Positions 36,154 to 45,066 of a stretch of DNA of 64,000 bases are shown in pieces. Every line of letters begins with the position of its first letter. Within the stretch, counting starts at the first letter, position 1. The notes below the pieces were generated by a model. The model saw only the letters and a list, made by a program, of their open reading frames with translations, had not been told where the DNA came from and ran no database searches. The translations under genes were made by a program, and so were the position numbers. Source of the DNA: Brevibacillus sp. (GTDB taxonomy: Bacteria; Bacillota; Bacilli; Brevibacillales; Brevibacillaceae); contig JACDOF010000008.1 in assembly GCA_017656235.1 (NCBI GenBank), positions 87,036-151,035 on the forward strand, read 5' to 3'.

Positions 36154-36468
36154 CTACTCCCAGCGGGAAGCCCATTCTCCGATTGCATCTACCACCGCTT
36201 TTAAATCCTTCCCTTTTTCCGTCAGTTCGTACTCAATGCGAACGGGCGTCTCCGGATAAACATGGCGCACGACAATATTGCAGCTCTCCAGTTCCCTCAT
36301 CCGCTCCGTCAGCATACGGTCGCTCATCTCCGGAATCTGTTCCTTTATTTCCTTGAAACGACGGGGGCCGCCCATCAACACACGCATGATCAGACCGGTC
36401 CAGCGTTTGCCGATCAACTCCATTGCCTTCTCAAACTTGGGACACATTTGAGAGTAATCTTGACTCAT
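36154..36468 (-). CDS. HxlR-family transcriptional regulator
   Basis: 104 residues, a single winged HTH domain: CPKFEKAMELIGKRWTGLIM, ending helix 1, then GGPRRFKEIKEQIPEMSDRM for the recognition region and the wing PVRIEYELTEKGKDL. The near-N-terminal Cys (residue 9) is the position that senses aldehydes or oxidants in some HxlR-type proteins. Target genes are not apparent; it is divergent from trxA across 307 nt, so trxA is one candidate. Confidence 0.92.
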   Translation of the reverse strand: MSQDYSQMCPKFEKAMELIGKRWTGLIMRVLMGGPRRFKEIKEQIPEMSDRMLTERMRELESCNIVVRHVYPETPVRIEYELTEKGKDLKAVVDAIGEWASRWE

Positions 36469-36775
36469 ACACGATCACCCGATTACTGCATGCTGTGATG
36501 CTCATGCTTATAACATGATTATGCCATAAAATAAGAAGATGCGCCAAGGGCTTGCAGAGCAAGCAAAGCGGCGGCGGATCAGGGCAGCCACAAAACAGCC
36601 CCTTTCCTTCCCATATGATGTTACCGGCTTGGGCAGAATATGTGTTGTGAGCGAAGATGCGCATGCAGGAAGATGCATAGGCAAAGTGTCGCGAAGCGTG
36701 GTCAATCGAAAAAGAGAGTGGTATACTGTAGAACGTCAGGAACAGACGCTGCTTAAACAAAGGAGGTTTACTGAG
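36469..36775. other. 307-nt intergenic region between the HxlR gene and trxA
   Basis: No gene is supported. Near 36699-36727 TGGTCA, 17 nt, TATACT could be the trxA promoter; the -35 is poor. Palindromic TTATAACATGATTATG near 36510 is close to the HxlR start and could bind a regulator. The long minus ORF across here (36431-37201) is a shadow of trxA. Confidence 0.4.
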
Positions 36776-37093
36776 ATGGCAATTGTGAATGCAACCGATC
36801 AAACCTTTGCCCGGGAAGTGGAGCAAGGGGGTACGGTTCTGGTCGATTTCTGGGCTCCCTGGTGCGGTCCCTGCAAGATGATTGCACCTGTGCTGGAACA
36901 GATCGACGGAGAAGTGGGCGACAAACTGAAGATCGTGAAAGTGAACGTAGACGAAAACCCCGAGTCTTCGGGCCGTTTTGGCATCATGTCGATCCCCACG
37001 CTGTTGGTCTTCAAAGACGGACAACCGGTTGACAAAATCGTCGGCTACCAACCGAAGGAAGCCCTGATGGCCACCCTTGGCAAATACATCTGA
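36776..37093 (+). CDS. trxA: Thioredoxin
   Basis: 105 residues from ATG 36776, preceded by AAAGGAGG. The active site WAPWCGPCKMIAPVLEQI (Cys near 31 and 34), the cis-Pro in SIPTLLVFKDG and the thioredoxin length identify it. Cytoplasmic disulfide reductase supplied by thioredoxin reductase. Its place after etfA and before uvrC follows the Bacillus gene order, although a liv transporter has been inserted between trxA and uvrC here. Confidence 0.97.
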   Translation: MAIVNATDQTFAREVEQGGTVLVDFWAPWCGPCKMIAPVLEQIDGEVGDKLKIVKVNVDENPESSGRFGIMSIPTLLVFKDGQPVDKIVGYQPKEALMATLGKYI

Positions 37094-37107
37094 GCTTGGC
37101 GTGGGCA

Positions 37108-37145
37108 AAGGCAGCATTTGTCGATAGACAATGCTGCTTTTCCCT
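37108..37145 (+). terminator. Rho-independent terminator after trxA
   Basis: AAAGGCAGCATT pairs with AATGCTGCTTTT around a GTCGATAGAC loop that can itself pair, followed by TTTTCCC. Confidence 0.85.
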
Positions 37146-37188
37146 TTGCCGTTGGGTTGCAGGCAGTATTGGTGATAGTACATAATTG

Positions 37189-37218
37189 TTTGCGTTTTCA
37201 CAATCTTTGCATTACAAT
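37189..37218 (+). promoter_or_regulatory. Likely promoter of livJ
   Basis: TTGCGT, 17 nt, TACAAT upstream of livJ; the -10 matches 5 of 6. The start codon of livJ is about 45 nt downstream. Confidence 0.5.
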
Positions 37219-37263
37219 GTATGATACGTTCTGATATTTTTGGCTGTTTTCAAGGGGGTTACC

Positions 37264-38445
37264 ATGAAAAAATCGTCTCGACTCTTACCATCATTGCTTT
37301 CCATCATACTGGGAGCATCACTTTTGGCTGGCTGCGGCGGAGGGTCCACCTCTGACTCCGGCGGTCAGGCGGGTGAGAGCGGCGGAAGCTCCGGCGGTGG
37401 AGAGATTGTGGCGAAGATCGGCGTCGTCAGCTTTCTGTCCGGTTCCGGCGCCGCTTACGGAGAAGCACAGAAGGCCGGTTTGGAGCTGGCCCAGGCCGAG
37501 TTGAACAAAGCGAACGAGGGCAAACTGAAGATCGAATTATTGTTCGAAGATTCTGGTGGAAAGAAAGAGAGCGCGATTAACGCTGTCAACAAATTGATCA
37601 ATCAGGACAACGTGGTCGCGATTATCGGGCCCACCCTCTCCGGTGAGATGTTTGCGGCCGGGCCGATTGCCAACGAAGCGGAAACGCCCATCTTCGGCAT
37701 CTCCAACACGGCCGAAGGCATTAACGACATCGGCGAGTACGTTTTCCGCAACTCACTGCCTGAATCTATCGCCATCCCCACCGCTATGAAGAAGGCGGTA
37801 GACAAGCTTGGTTTAAAGACGGCTGCTTTCATCTACGCAGCCAATGACGATTTCTCCGTCTCCGGCTTTCAGACGATGAAGAAAACGGCGGAGGAATTGG
37901 GGCTTGAGAACCTGGGAGAATCCACCTTCTCCATTGGGGATGTGGACTTTTCCGCGCAGCTGACCAAGGTCAAGGAATTGAATCCCGATGCCCTTCTGAT
38001 TTCCGGCTTGTACAAAGAAGGGTCGATGATCGTCAAGAAGGCGCGTGAATTGGGAATCCAGTCCACGATTATCGGCGGCAACGGCTTTAACAACCCGAAA
38101 GTGTTTGAGATTGCAGGCGATGCAGCGGAAGGTTTGATTGTCGCGACACCGTTTAGCCCGGAAAAGCAGGACGAAAAAGTACAGGCGTTTGTCAAGGCTT
38201 TTGAAGAGAAGTACGGCAAAAAACCTGACCAGTTTGCCGCGCAGGCGTACGACGCCCTGTACATCATGAGTCAATCGCTGCTGCAAGCGGGTGAGGCCGA
38301 CCGCAACAAACTGCGCGATGCACTGGCGCAGTTAAAGGACTTCAACGGCGTGTCCGGCAAACTGTCTTTTGACGAGAACCGCAATCCGATCGGCGAAGCG
38401 GTTGTCGTCGTGGCCAAAGGCGGAAAGTACGTACCGTTCGAGTAA
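37264..38445 (+). CDS. livJ: Branched-chain amino acid ABC transporter, substrate-binding lipoprotein
   Basis: 393 residues from ATG 37264. A lipoprotein signal peptide ends in the lipobox LLAGC (Cys about 25), followed by a Gly/Ser-rich linker. The mature domain fits Peripla_BP_6: IGVVSFLSGSGAAYGEAQKAG, NVVAIIGPTLSGEMFAAGPIA and SGLYKEGSMIVKKARELG. It is anchored outside and hands Leu/Ile/Val or a related substrate to LivHM. A perfect hairpin lies before livH, so livJ may be made in excess. Confidence 0.92.
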   Translation: MKKSSRLLPSLLSIILGASLLAGCGGGSTSDSGGQAGESGGSSGGGEIVAKIGVVSFLSGSGAAYGEAQKAGLELAQAELNKANEGKLKIELLFEDSGGKKESAINAVNKLINQDNVVAIIGPTLSGEMFAAGPIANEAETPIFGISNTAEGINDIGEYVFRNSLPESIAIPTAMKKAVDKLGLKTAAFIYAANDDFSVSGFQTMKKTAEELGLENLGESTFSIGDVDFSAQLTKVKELNPDALLISGLYKEGSMIVKKARELGIQSTIIGGNGFNNPKVFEIAGDAAEGLIVATPFSPEKQDEKVQAFVKAFEEKYGKKPDQFAAQAYDALYIMSQSLLQAGEADRNKLRDALAQLKDFNGVSGKLSFDENRNPIGEAVVVVAKGGKYVPFE

Positions 38446-38483
38446 ACGCACGATCACGACAGATTTGAAATCGACGCAGGGTC

Positions 38484-38510
38484 ATTGCCCGGGTGCTCCC
38501 GGGCAATTCC
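38484..38510 (+). terminator. Hairpin between livJ and livH
   Basis: ATTGCCCGGG-tgct-CCCGGGCAAT is a perfect 10-bp hairpin followed by TCCTTTG. With this weak T-tract it probably causes partial termination or mRNA protection, favouring high livJ expression. Confidence 0.5.
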
Positions 38511-38563
38511 TTTGTCCGGTGACCCCGGGACGAACCTAATAACCTCTCAAGGAGGGAGACAAC

Positions 38564-39430
38564 GTGTTTTGGCAGCAACTTGTCAACGGACTGACGGTTG
38601 GCAGCACGTATTCGCTGATCGCTATCGGATACACCCTGATCTTCGGGGTACTTGGCATCATCAATATGGCTCATGGACAGATCTTCATTTTCGGTTCCCT
38701 GGTAGGACTCGTCCTGATTACGGAAGCGGACATGCCGCTTGGCGTGGCCTTTCTGGCTGCCGTCGTCGTGTCTGCCATCCTCGGTCTGATCCTGGAATAC
38801 ACGGCGCTGCGGCCGCTGCGCAAAAAGAACGTTCCTCACTTGGCGTCTCTGATCAGCACGATCGGGTTTGCCATTCTGGTGGAGGAAGCCATGCACAAGC
38901 TGTTTGGCGCTGATTCACGGGCTGTCCCGGTGTCGCTTGGCAGCGAAATGTACGACTTGGGCATTGTCCAGGTACGGGGTGTCGACATCATCATTCTGGC
39001 CGTATCCGTGGTGTTGATGTTTGTCCTCCACTTCTGGATCAACCGGACCAAGATGGGAAAAGCGATCCGGGCAACGGCGGAAAACAACGAGACCGCCAGC
39101 ATCCTGGGAATCAACACGAATATGGTGATCGTGACGACGGTGGTGATCGCTTCGGCGCTGGGCGGCGTGGCCGGCTGCCTGATCGGTCTGGCTTATTCCG
39201 CGCTGATTCCCACGATGGGCCTGAACCTCGGCTTCAAAGGGCTGGCCGTGCTCATTCTGGGCGGTGTGGGGAGCATCACCGGCGCGATGGTATGCGGCAT
39301 CATCCTTGGCATTGCCGAAGTGTTTTCGGTCGCCTACGGTGATTCCTCATATCGTGACGCGGTAGCCTTCGGTTTGATCATTCTGATCCTGTTGATCAGA
39401 CCACAGGGTTTATTCGGACGCAAGGTGTAG
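38564..39430 (+). CDS. livH: Branched-chain amino acid ABC transporter permease LivH
   Basis: 288 residues from GTG 38564 with GGAGGGAG upstream. Eight or so hydrophobic segments; the LivH signature is seen in NGLTVGSTYSLIAIGYTLIF and the EAA-like cytoplasmic loop TAENNETASILGINTNMVI. Ends with VAFGLIILILLIRPQGLFGR, common to LivH/LivM permeases. It pairs with LivM, 15 nt downstream. Confidence 0.93.
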   Translation: MFWQQLVNGLTVGSTYSLIAIGYTLIFGVLGIINMAHGQIFIFGSLVGLVLITEADMPLGVAFLAAVVVSAILGLILEYTALRPLRKKNVPHLASLISTIGFAILVEEAMHKLFGADSRAVPVSLGSEMYDLGIVQVRGVDIIILAVSVVLMFVLHFWINRTKMGKAIRATAENNETASILGINTNMVIVTTVVIASALGGVAGCLIGLAYSALIPTMGLNLGFKGLAVLILGGVGSITGAMVCGIILGIAEVFSVAYGDSSYRDAVAFGLIILILLIRPQGLFGRKV

Positions 39431-39444
39431 GGAGGTGGCAGACG

Positions 39445-40404
39445 ATGGATCTATTCAACCCGTATAACTTGCAGGTCATCACGTTTATCGTGTTGAACGG
39501 CATCTTGGCAATCAGTATCTACATCACCCTGGCCACCGGTCAGCTTTCGCTCGGGCATGCCGGCTTTATGAGCATCGGCGCCTACGTGGCCAGCATCCTG
39601 ACCAAACAGGCGGATGTGCCCCTCATTTTCGCCCTGCTCCTCGGCGGTTTGATTGCCGGTGTGATCGCATTGTTGATAGGTGCCCCGACGCTGAAACTGC
39701 ATGGCCTTTATCTGGCCATCGCCACATTGGGTTTTGGCGAAGTGGTCCGGGTCATCTTTCTCAATATGGAAATAACCAACGGGGCACTGGGCATAACCGG
39801 TCTGAAATCAATCGGAAGCACGCTGTACGATTGGCTGAAGGTGACGGGGCTGACCGGAGATTCTTTCGGACTGTCCGTGCTGCAGATGAAAGCGGTGCTG
39901 ACACTGCTGTTCCTGCTGTTGCTGTTTGGTCTGGTCCTGTTTTTGACCTTGCGCCTGCACCGGTCCCGAATCGGCCGCGCGTTTGAAGCGATCAAGGCGG
40001 ACGAGACAGCGGCCAAAGCGATGGGACTGCCGGTGGCCTATTACAAAATGCTGGCCTTTATCATTGGGGCTGTGCTGGCTGGCTTTTGCGGCGGCTTGTT
40101 TGCCCATATCACCACGACGATCACACCTGACGACTTCAATTACCACAAAGTGGTGGAGATCCTCTCCTTTGCGGTAATCGGCGGCAGCGAAATCGTTTGG
40201 GGACCGTTGTTCGGGGCGTTCATTTTGACCACGCTGCCCGAAGTGCTGCGCGTGCTGGCCGAGTACAAGATGATCATGTACGGAGCGATTATGGTGCTGG
40301 TCATGGCTTTCAGACCACACGGCCTGATTGGTACCGATACGTTTGCCAAACTGTTTGATCGCCGCCGGAAACAGGCTGCGCGGCAGGCAGAGGAGGGAAT
40401 GTAA
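39445..40404 (+). CDS. livM: Branched-chain amino acid ABC transporter permease LivM
   Basis: 319 residues. LivM features: LATGQLSLGHAGFMSIGAYV at the second helix, IGAPTLKLHGLYLAIATLGF and the coupling loop FEAIKADETAAKAMGLPVAY, which contacts the ATPases. The C-terminus has RPHGLIGTDTF. AGGGAGGTG precedes ATG 39445. It ends 1 nt before the livG start codon region. Confidence 0.94.
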   Translation: MDLFNPYNLQVITFIVLNGILAISIYITLATGQLSLGHAGFMSIGAYVASILTKQADVPLIFALLLGGLIAGVIALLIGAPTLKLHGLYLAIATLGFGEVVRVIFLNMEITNGALGITGLKSIGSTLYDWLKVTGLTGDSFGLSVLQMKAVLTLLFLLLLFGLVLFLTLRLHRSRIGRAFEAIKADETAAKAMGLPVAYYKMLAFIIGAVLAGFCGGLFAHITTTITPDDFNYHKVVEILSFAVIGGSEIVWGPLFGAFILTTLPEVLRVLAEYKMIMYGAIMVLVMAFRPHGLIGTDTFAKLFDRRRKQAARQAEEGM

Positions 40405-40405
40405 G

Positions 40406-41173
40406 ATGCTCTTGGAACTGAACAACGTGGGGAAGAGCTTCGGCGGCATTACCGCTTTGCGCGACGTGACGTTTGGCGTCGCCGAGGGAGAGATTGTCGG
40501 CTTGATCGGCCCCAACGGCGCGGGCAAGACGACGATCTTTAACATGGTGACCGGCATCTTTGAACCCAGCAACGGGCACATCAGCTTTGCCGGGCAGCCA
40601 TTGGCCGGTATCCCGCCGCACAAGATCACGGCGCGGGGGATCGCCCGTACCTTTCAAAACATTCGCCTGTTTGGCCATCTGAGCGCTCTGGAAAACGTGA
40701 AGGTGGGCTGTCACACCTGGACCCGCGCCGGATTTTGGGCGTCGCTGCTCAAGACCCGCAGGCAGCGTGAGGAAGAGCGGGCAGTTGAACAGAAAGCGAG
40801 CGAACTGCTGGCGTTCGTCGGGCTGTCCGATGTGGCCGACCTGCGGGCGGACACACTGCCCTACGGCCAGCAGCGCCGTTTGGAGATCGCCCGGGCGTTG
40901 GCGACGCAGCCAAAGCTGCTGCTCCTGGACGAACCGGCAGCGGGCATGATCGAAAGCGAGACCAAAGAGCTGATGGAGCTGGTCCGCAAGATACGGGATA
41001 ACGGGACTACCGTTCTTTTGGTTGAGCACGACATGGGATTGGTCATGAACCTGTGCGACAAAGTGGTGTGCATTAACTTTGGGGTGAAGATCGCCGAGGG
41101 CACGCCGGATGAGGTGCAGAATCACCCCGATGTGATCGAGGCCTATCTCGGCAAGGAGGAAGAGGCATGTTAG
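40406..41173 (+). CDS. livG: Branched-chain amino acid ABC transporter ATPase LivG
   Basis: 255 residues from ATG 40406, chosen because GAGGAGGG lies before it. ABC motifs: Walker A GPNGAGKTTIFN, Q-loop TFQNIRLFG, a signature of the divergent LivG type near LPYGQQRRLEIARAL and Walker B LLLLDEPAAGM, then H-loop VEHDMGLV. The typical LivG insertion (TRAGFWASLLKTRR) is present. It overlaps livF by 7 nt. Confidence 0.95.
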   Translation: MLLELNNVGKSFGGITALRDVTFGVAEGEIVGLIGPNGAGKTTIFNMVTGIFEPSNGHISFAGQPLAGIPPHKITARGIARTFQNIRLFGHLSALENVKVGCHTWTRAGFWASLLKTRRQREEERAVEQKASELLAFVGLSDVADLRADTLPYGQQRRLEIARALATQPKLLLLDEPAAGMIESETKELMELVRKIRDNGTTVLLVEHDMGLVMNLCDKVVCINFGVKIAEGTPDEVQNHPDVIEAYLGKEEEAC

Positions 41174-41883
41174 AGATTCGCGACGTAAGCACCTCCTACG
41201 GACAGATCAAGGCAATTCGCAGCATTTCGCTCGACGTGCCGCAGGGAAAGATCGTCGCGCTGATCGGCGCCAACGGAGCGGGGAAGACGACCACGATGAA
41301 AACGATCACCGGATTGCTTGTACCGGACAGTGGGACGATCCATTTCGAAGGGCGGCGCGTCGATGGACTAAAGCCGCACCAACTGGTAAAGGCTGGTCTG
41401 GCCCTTGTACCGGAAGGGCGGGCCATTCTCGGCCAGATGACGGTGCAGGAGAACCTGGAGATGGGCGCCTTCCAGCGCAACGATACGGCTGGGATTCGTG
41501 AGGATATGGAGAAGATGATGAGCTGGTTCCCCATCTTGAAGGAGAGGTTGAACCAATTGGGCGGCACGCTGTCAGGCGGGCAGCAGCAGATGCTGGCCAT
41601 CGCCAGGGCATTGATGTCGCGGCCCAAACTTCTGCTGCTTGACGAGCCATCGATGGGCTTGGCACCGATCGTGGTCAGCGACATTTTCAAAACGATTCAA
41701 GAGATCAACCGGGAGGGAACGACCGTGTTGATCGTTGAGCAGAACGTCAAACAGGCACTCAAGATTGCCGACTACGGCTACGTGCTGGAAGCGGGACAGA
41801 TTGTGCTGAGCGGGACAGGTCAGGAATTGTTGGCCAACGAGCGGGTAAAAGAAGCGTACCTCGGCGGGCGCAAGGTGCAGTAA
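41167..41883 (+). CDS. livF: Branched-chain amino acid ABC transporter ATPase LivF
   Basis: 238 residues. Walker A GANGAGKTTTMK, Q-loop region LVPEGRAIL, signature TLSGGQQQMLAIARAL, Walker B LLLLDEPSMGLAP and H-loop VEQNVKQAL are intact. Starts inside the livG end, so translation is coupled. It is the last gene of the livJHMGF operon and is followed by a terminator. Confidence 0.95.
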   Translation: MLEIRDVSTSYGQIKAIRSISLDVPQGKIVALIGANGAGKTTTMKTITGLLVPDSGTIHFEGRRVDGLKPHQLVKAGLALVPEGRAILGQMTVQENLEMGAFQRNDTAGIREDMEKMMSWFPILKERLNQLGGTLSGGQQQMLAIARALMSRPKLLLLDEPSMGLAPIVVSDIFKTIQEINREGTTVLIVEQNVKQALKIADYGYVLEAGQIVLSGTGQELLANERVKEAYLGGRKVQ

Positions 41884-41958
41884 CGGTCCAAGTTCGGCGG
41901 CATAGCGGCACTGCTTTCATGGCATGGGCAGCGCCCTTTAAACGGATCAGACGACAAG

Positions 41959-41994
41959 AGAGCGGCAGGCAAGTTCACTTTGCCGCTCTTTTTT
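41959..41994 (+). terminator. Rho-independent terminator of the liv operon
   Basis: AGAGCGGCA pairs with TGCCGCTCT around a 13-nt loop, followed by TTTTTT. Confidence 0.88.
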
Positions 41995-42049
41995 GCTTTG
42001 TTCCGCGCTGCTGCTTTTGTGTAGAATGGACATGAAAGGGAGGAAAACC

Positions 42050-42700
42050 ATGAAACGTGTTATCACCATCTTCATCGTCTTGCTATTACTTGGCATGTCC
42101 TTGTCTGCCTGTACACAGACAGAGCCGGATCCGGCCCGACCTGCTCCGGGTGAGCAGCCGGCCTCTGAGGAGGGGGGCGTTCTTCTCATTCAACCGTTCA
42201 ACCTGTTTGAAGGAGAAGGGACCCGGTTTAAACCGTTTTTCGACTGGGCAGGCGCTGTCAAGTTGAAGTACAGCGGCACGAAGCAGGAGATTCATGTCGC
42301 ATGGGAATTGTGGGAAAACGGGGTCAGGCAGCAGACCCTGTCCTCTTCCGGTACAATCATGGATCAAAAAGATGATGGCACAACAGCCTATGAAGGCGAG
42401 CTGATCCTCTCCATCGACAGGTATGAACATGATGGAATGCCGCAGTACCTGACCAAAGCCGCCTTTGTCGATGAGAGTGGACATTCACTGATCGAAAACA
42501 GCACCGCCGGGCGGGAAGCATTCCAGGCACAAGCCACGATTGAGCTGCACGAGCCGCTTAAGATCACGGAGGGCCAGAGAGCGATCGTCTGGGGCGTTCA
42601 GGCGACCGATGAGAATGTGATCCGCTCCCATGGAACGGTGGAGGAGACCGTCAAGCAAGCGAAATGGGCGCTGGTTGCTGTCGTTTCCCTGGGTGATTGA
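42050..42700 (+). CDS. Putative secreted lipoprotein
   Basis: 216 residues from ATG 42050, preceded by GGGAGG. The N-terminus [20 protein letters not shown] ends in the lipobox LSAC (Cys 20). After an acidic/Pro-rich linker the domain is beta-rich ([40 protein letters not shown]). I do not recognise the family. It lies alone between the liv operon and uvrC. Probably anchored to the outer face of the membrane. Confidence 0.75.
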   Translation: MKRVITIFIVLLLLGMSLSACTQTEPDPARPAPGEQPASEEGGVLLIQPFNLFEGEGTRFKPFFDWAGAVKLKYSGTKQEIHVAWELWENGVRQQTLSSSGTIMDQKDDGTTAYEGELILSIDRYEHDGMPQYLTKAAFVDESGHSLIENSTAGREAFQAQATIELHEPLKITEGQRAIVWGVQATDENVIRSHGTVEETVKQAKWALVAVVSLGD

Positions 42701-42840
42701 CACCGCCGGGGTGGTGGAGGAAGAATCAACAGCTCCGCCAACGAGAACATTTGTGCTATGATAGTGTTGCGGCTGAAGGAACAGCACGGACCCCGATTCA
42801 TGCTGGTCGGTACCGGCTGCCCGGGAAAGGAGAGAACATT

Positions 42841-44616
42841 GTGAGCGGAATCAAGGAGAAGCTGGCCGTACTGCCTGACAAACCTGGATGCTACCTGATG
42901 AAGAATGCGGACGGCGAGATCATCTACGTGGGCAAGGCCAAAGTGTTGAAAAACCGCGTCCGCTCTTACTTCACCGGCAGTCATGACGGCAAGACGCAGT
43001 TGTTGGTCAGTGAGATCGCCGATTTTGAATACATCGTCACCTCTTCGCCGATTGAAGCGCTGCTTTTGGAGTGCAACCTGATCAAAAAGCACAATCCACG
43101 CTACAACGTGATGCTGAAGGACGACAAAACCTATCCGTACATCAAGATCACCAACGAGAAGCATCCGCGCCTGGAGATTACCCGCCAGATCAAGAAGGAC
43201 AAGGGCAAATACTTCGGACCCTATGCCAATGCCGGAGCGGCCCAGGCGGTCAAGAAACTGCTGGACCGCCTCTACCCGCTGCGCAAGTGCAAGACCATGC
43301 CTAAACAGGTGTGCCTTTACTACCATCTTGGACAGTGCCTCGCGCCTTGTGTCTACGAGGTGGACCAGGCGGAAAACGAGCGGATTGTGGGAGAGATTTC
43401 CAAATTTCTGGACGGCGGCCATGAAGCCATGAAACAGCAGTTGACGGAAAAGATGATGGAAGCCGCCGAGAAGCTGGATTTCGAGCGGGCGAAAGAACTG
43501 CGCGACCAGATACGCCACATCGAAGCGGTCATGGAGCAGCAAAAAGTGACGCTTTCCGATACGGTCGACCGGGATGTCATTGGCTTTGCCGTGCAGAAAG
43601 GCTGGATGTGCGTGCAGGTTTTCTACATGCGGCAGGGAAAGCTGATCGAACGCGACACCACCACCTTTCCCTATTACGGTGAAGAACGGGAAGACTTTAT
43701 GTCCTACCTGACCCAGTTTTACTACGATAAGCAGAATGCCCTGCCGCGGGAGATACTGCTGCCGGAAGCAAGTGAACCGGAACTGCTGGCCCAGTGGCTT
43801 GGGGTGAAGGTATTGACACCGAAGCGGGGGAAAAAAGCGGAGCTGGTCAAGATGGCCTGTGAAAACGCGCGAATCGCCCTGGACGAGAAGTTTGCCCTGA
43901 TGTCAAAAGACGAGGCCCGCACCATCCAGGCCATCCACAACCTCGGCCACATCCTGGGGATCGGTACGCCTCACCGGATTGAGGCGTTTGACAACTCCAA
44001 CATCCAGGGAACGGATCCTGTTTCGGCCATGGTTGTGTTTACGGATGGACGGCCTGACAAGAAAGAGTACCGGAAGTTCAAGATCAAGAGTGTGGAAGGC
44101 CCCGACGACTACGGTTCGATGCGCGAAGTGATTCGTCGGCGCTATACGCGGGTGCTGCGGGAAAATCTGCCGCTGCCTGATCTGATCGTGATCGACGGAG
44201 GAAAGGGTCAGATCAGCGCGGCAATGGATGTGCTGGAGAACGAGCTGGGACTGTTTATTCCGGTTTGCGGCCTGGCCAAGGACGAGAAACACAAGACAGC
44301 CCAGTTGTTGTTTGGCGATCCGCCACAGCCGGTGGAGCTGAAGCGGGACAGTTACGAATTTTACCTGCTGCAGCGCATTCAGGACGAAGTGCACCGTTTT
44401 GCCATCACGTATCACCGCCAGACGCGCAAGAAAACCCTTTTGTCGTCGCAGTTGGACGAAATCCCTGGCATCGGTGAACGGCGCCGCAAGAAGCTGTTTC
44501 AACATTTTGGATCAATTTCCAAAATGAAACAGGCAACCCTTGAAGACTTCCGTCAGTTGGGGATTGGCGACAAGCTGGCCAGGGAAATTATTGCCCATTT
44601 GCAAAAAATCAATTGA
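42841..44616 (+). CDS. uvrC: UvrABC system protein C
   Basis: 591 residues from GTG 42841, with AAAGGAGAG upstream; the long track ORF start is in the leader. N-terminal GIY-YIG nuclease domain ([20 protein letters not shown]), a Cys-rich region ([20 protein letters not shown]), UvrB-binding UVR motif ([17 protein letters not shown]), the RNase H-like 5' nuclease domain ([30 protein letters not shown]) and two C-terminal HhH motifs ([18 protein letters not shown]). It makes both incisions in nucleotide excision repair. Confidence 0.97.
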   Translation: MSGIKEKLAVLPDKPGCYLMKNADGEIIYVGKAKVLKNRVRSYFTGSHDGKTQLLVSEIADFEYIVTSSPIEALLLECNLIKKHNPRYNVMLKDDKTYPYIKITNEKHPRLEITRQIKKDKGKYFGPYANAGAAQAVKKLLDRLYPLRKCKTMPKQVCLYYHLGQCLAPCVYEVDQAENERIVGEISKFLDGGHEAMKQQLTEKMMEAAEKLDFERAKELRDQIRHIEAVMEQQKVTLSDTVDRDVIGFAVQKGWMCVQVFYMRQGKLIERDTTTFPYYGEEREDFMSYLTQFYYDKQNALPREILLPEASEPELLAQWLGVKVLTPKRGKKAELVKMACENARIALDEKFALMSKDEARTIQAIHNLGHILGIGTPHRIEAFDNSNIQGTDPVSAMVVFTDGRPDKKEYRKFKIKSVEGPDDYGSMREVIRRRYTRVLRENLPLPDLIVIDGGKGQISAAMDVLENELGLFIPVCGLAKDEKHKTAQLLFGDPPQPVELKRDSYEFYLLQRIQDEVHRFAITYHRQTRKKTLLSSQLDEIPGIGERRRKKLFQHFGSISKMKQATLEDFRQLGIGDKLAREIIAHLQKIN

Positions 44617-44641
44617 ACCTCCTCACAGGTCATGTTATAAT
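44613..44641 (+). promoter_or_regulatory. Promoter of the lysC transcript
   Basis: TTGAAC, 17-nt spacer, TATAAT. The -35 box overlaps the uvrC stop codon. The start at about 44648 puts the whole lysine riboswitch in the leader. Confidence 0.8.
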
Positions 44642-44686
44642 CCCACCTAAGTGAATAATCTAGTAGCCTCACTTCCCAAACGTGAA

Positions 44687-44872
44687 GTGAGGTAGAGGCG
44701 CGAAAACCATCAGTACCTTCCCTGAGAAGCGGGAGACGATGACGGGAGTGGGAAAGGGGAATTCGCCGAAGTGCAGGTGGCTTGCCCGAAAACACCTGTG
44801 CTGGGTCTGCGTCGAACAGGCGCAGAACTGTCACCTGCGCGCACCCACGCTGCAGGTGGAGAGCTATCTCAC
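44687..44872 (+). ncRNA. Lysine riboswitch (L box)
   Basis: The core has AGGTAGAGGCGCGAA, AGTACC, GGGAAAGGGGAATTCGCCGA, GGCTTGCCCGAA, CTGGGTCTGC, CAGAACTGTCACC and the closing TGGAGAGCTATCTCAC. P1 is GTGAGGTAG (44687-44695) with CTATCTCAC (44864-44872). A 9-bp hairpin just upstream (CCTCACTTC / GAAGTGAGG, 44667-44692) uses the same 5' strand of P1 and could compete with it. It controls lysC. Confidence 0.92.
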
Positions 44873-44937
44873 CGGGGATGGGCAGGGTTCTGTTCGTCTG
44901 CGTGAAGGGGAAGGGGGATCGGTGCATGTCTATTCAG

Positions 44938-44974
44938 GGCAGCGGCAGGTCATCTCCTTGTCGTTGCCTTTTTT
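44938..44974 (+). terminator. Riboswitch terminator before lysC
   Basis: GGCAGCGGCAGG pairs with CCTTGTCGTTGCC through G-C and G-U pairs, followed by TTTTTT. It sits 92 nt before lysC and should form when lysine is bound. Confidence 0.72.
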
Positions 44975-45066
44975 GCAAATAGTCACAAACGTGTACGTAC
45001 AAGCTGGACAAAAGCTGTTTTCAGAAGATACCATGAGAATGGGAGACAAAGGGGAGAGGAACCACA

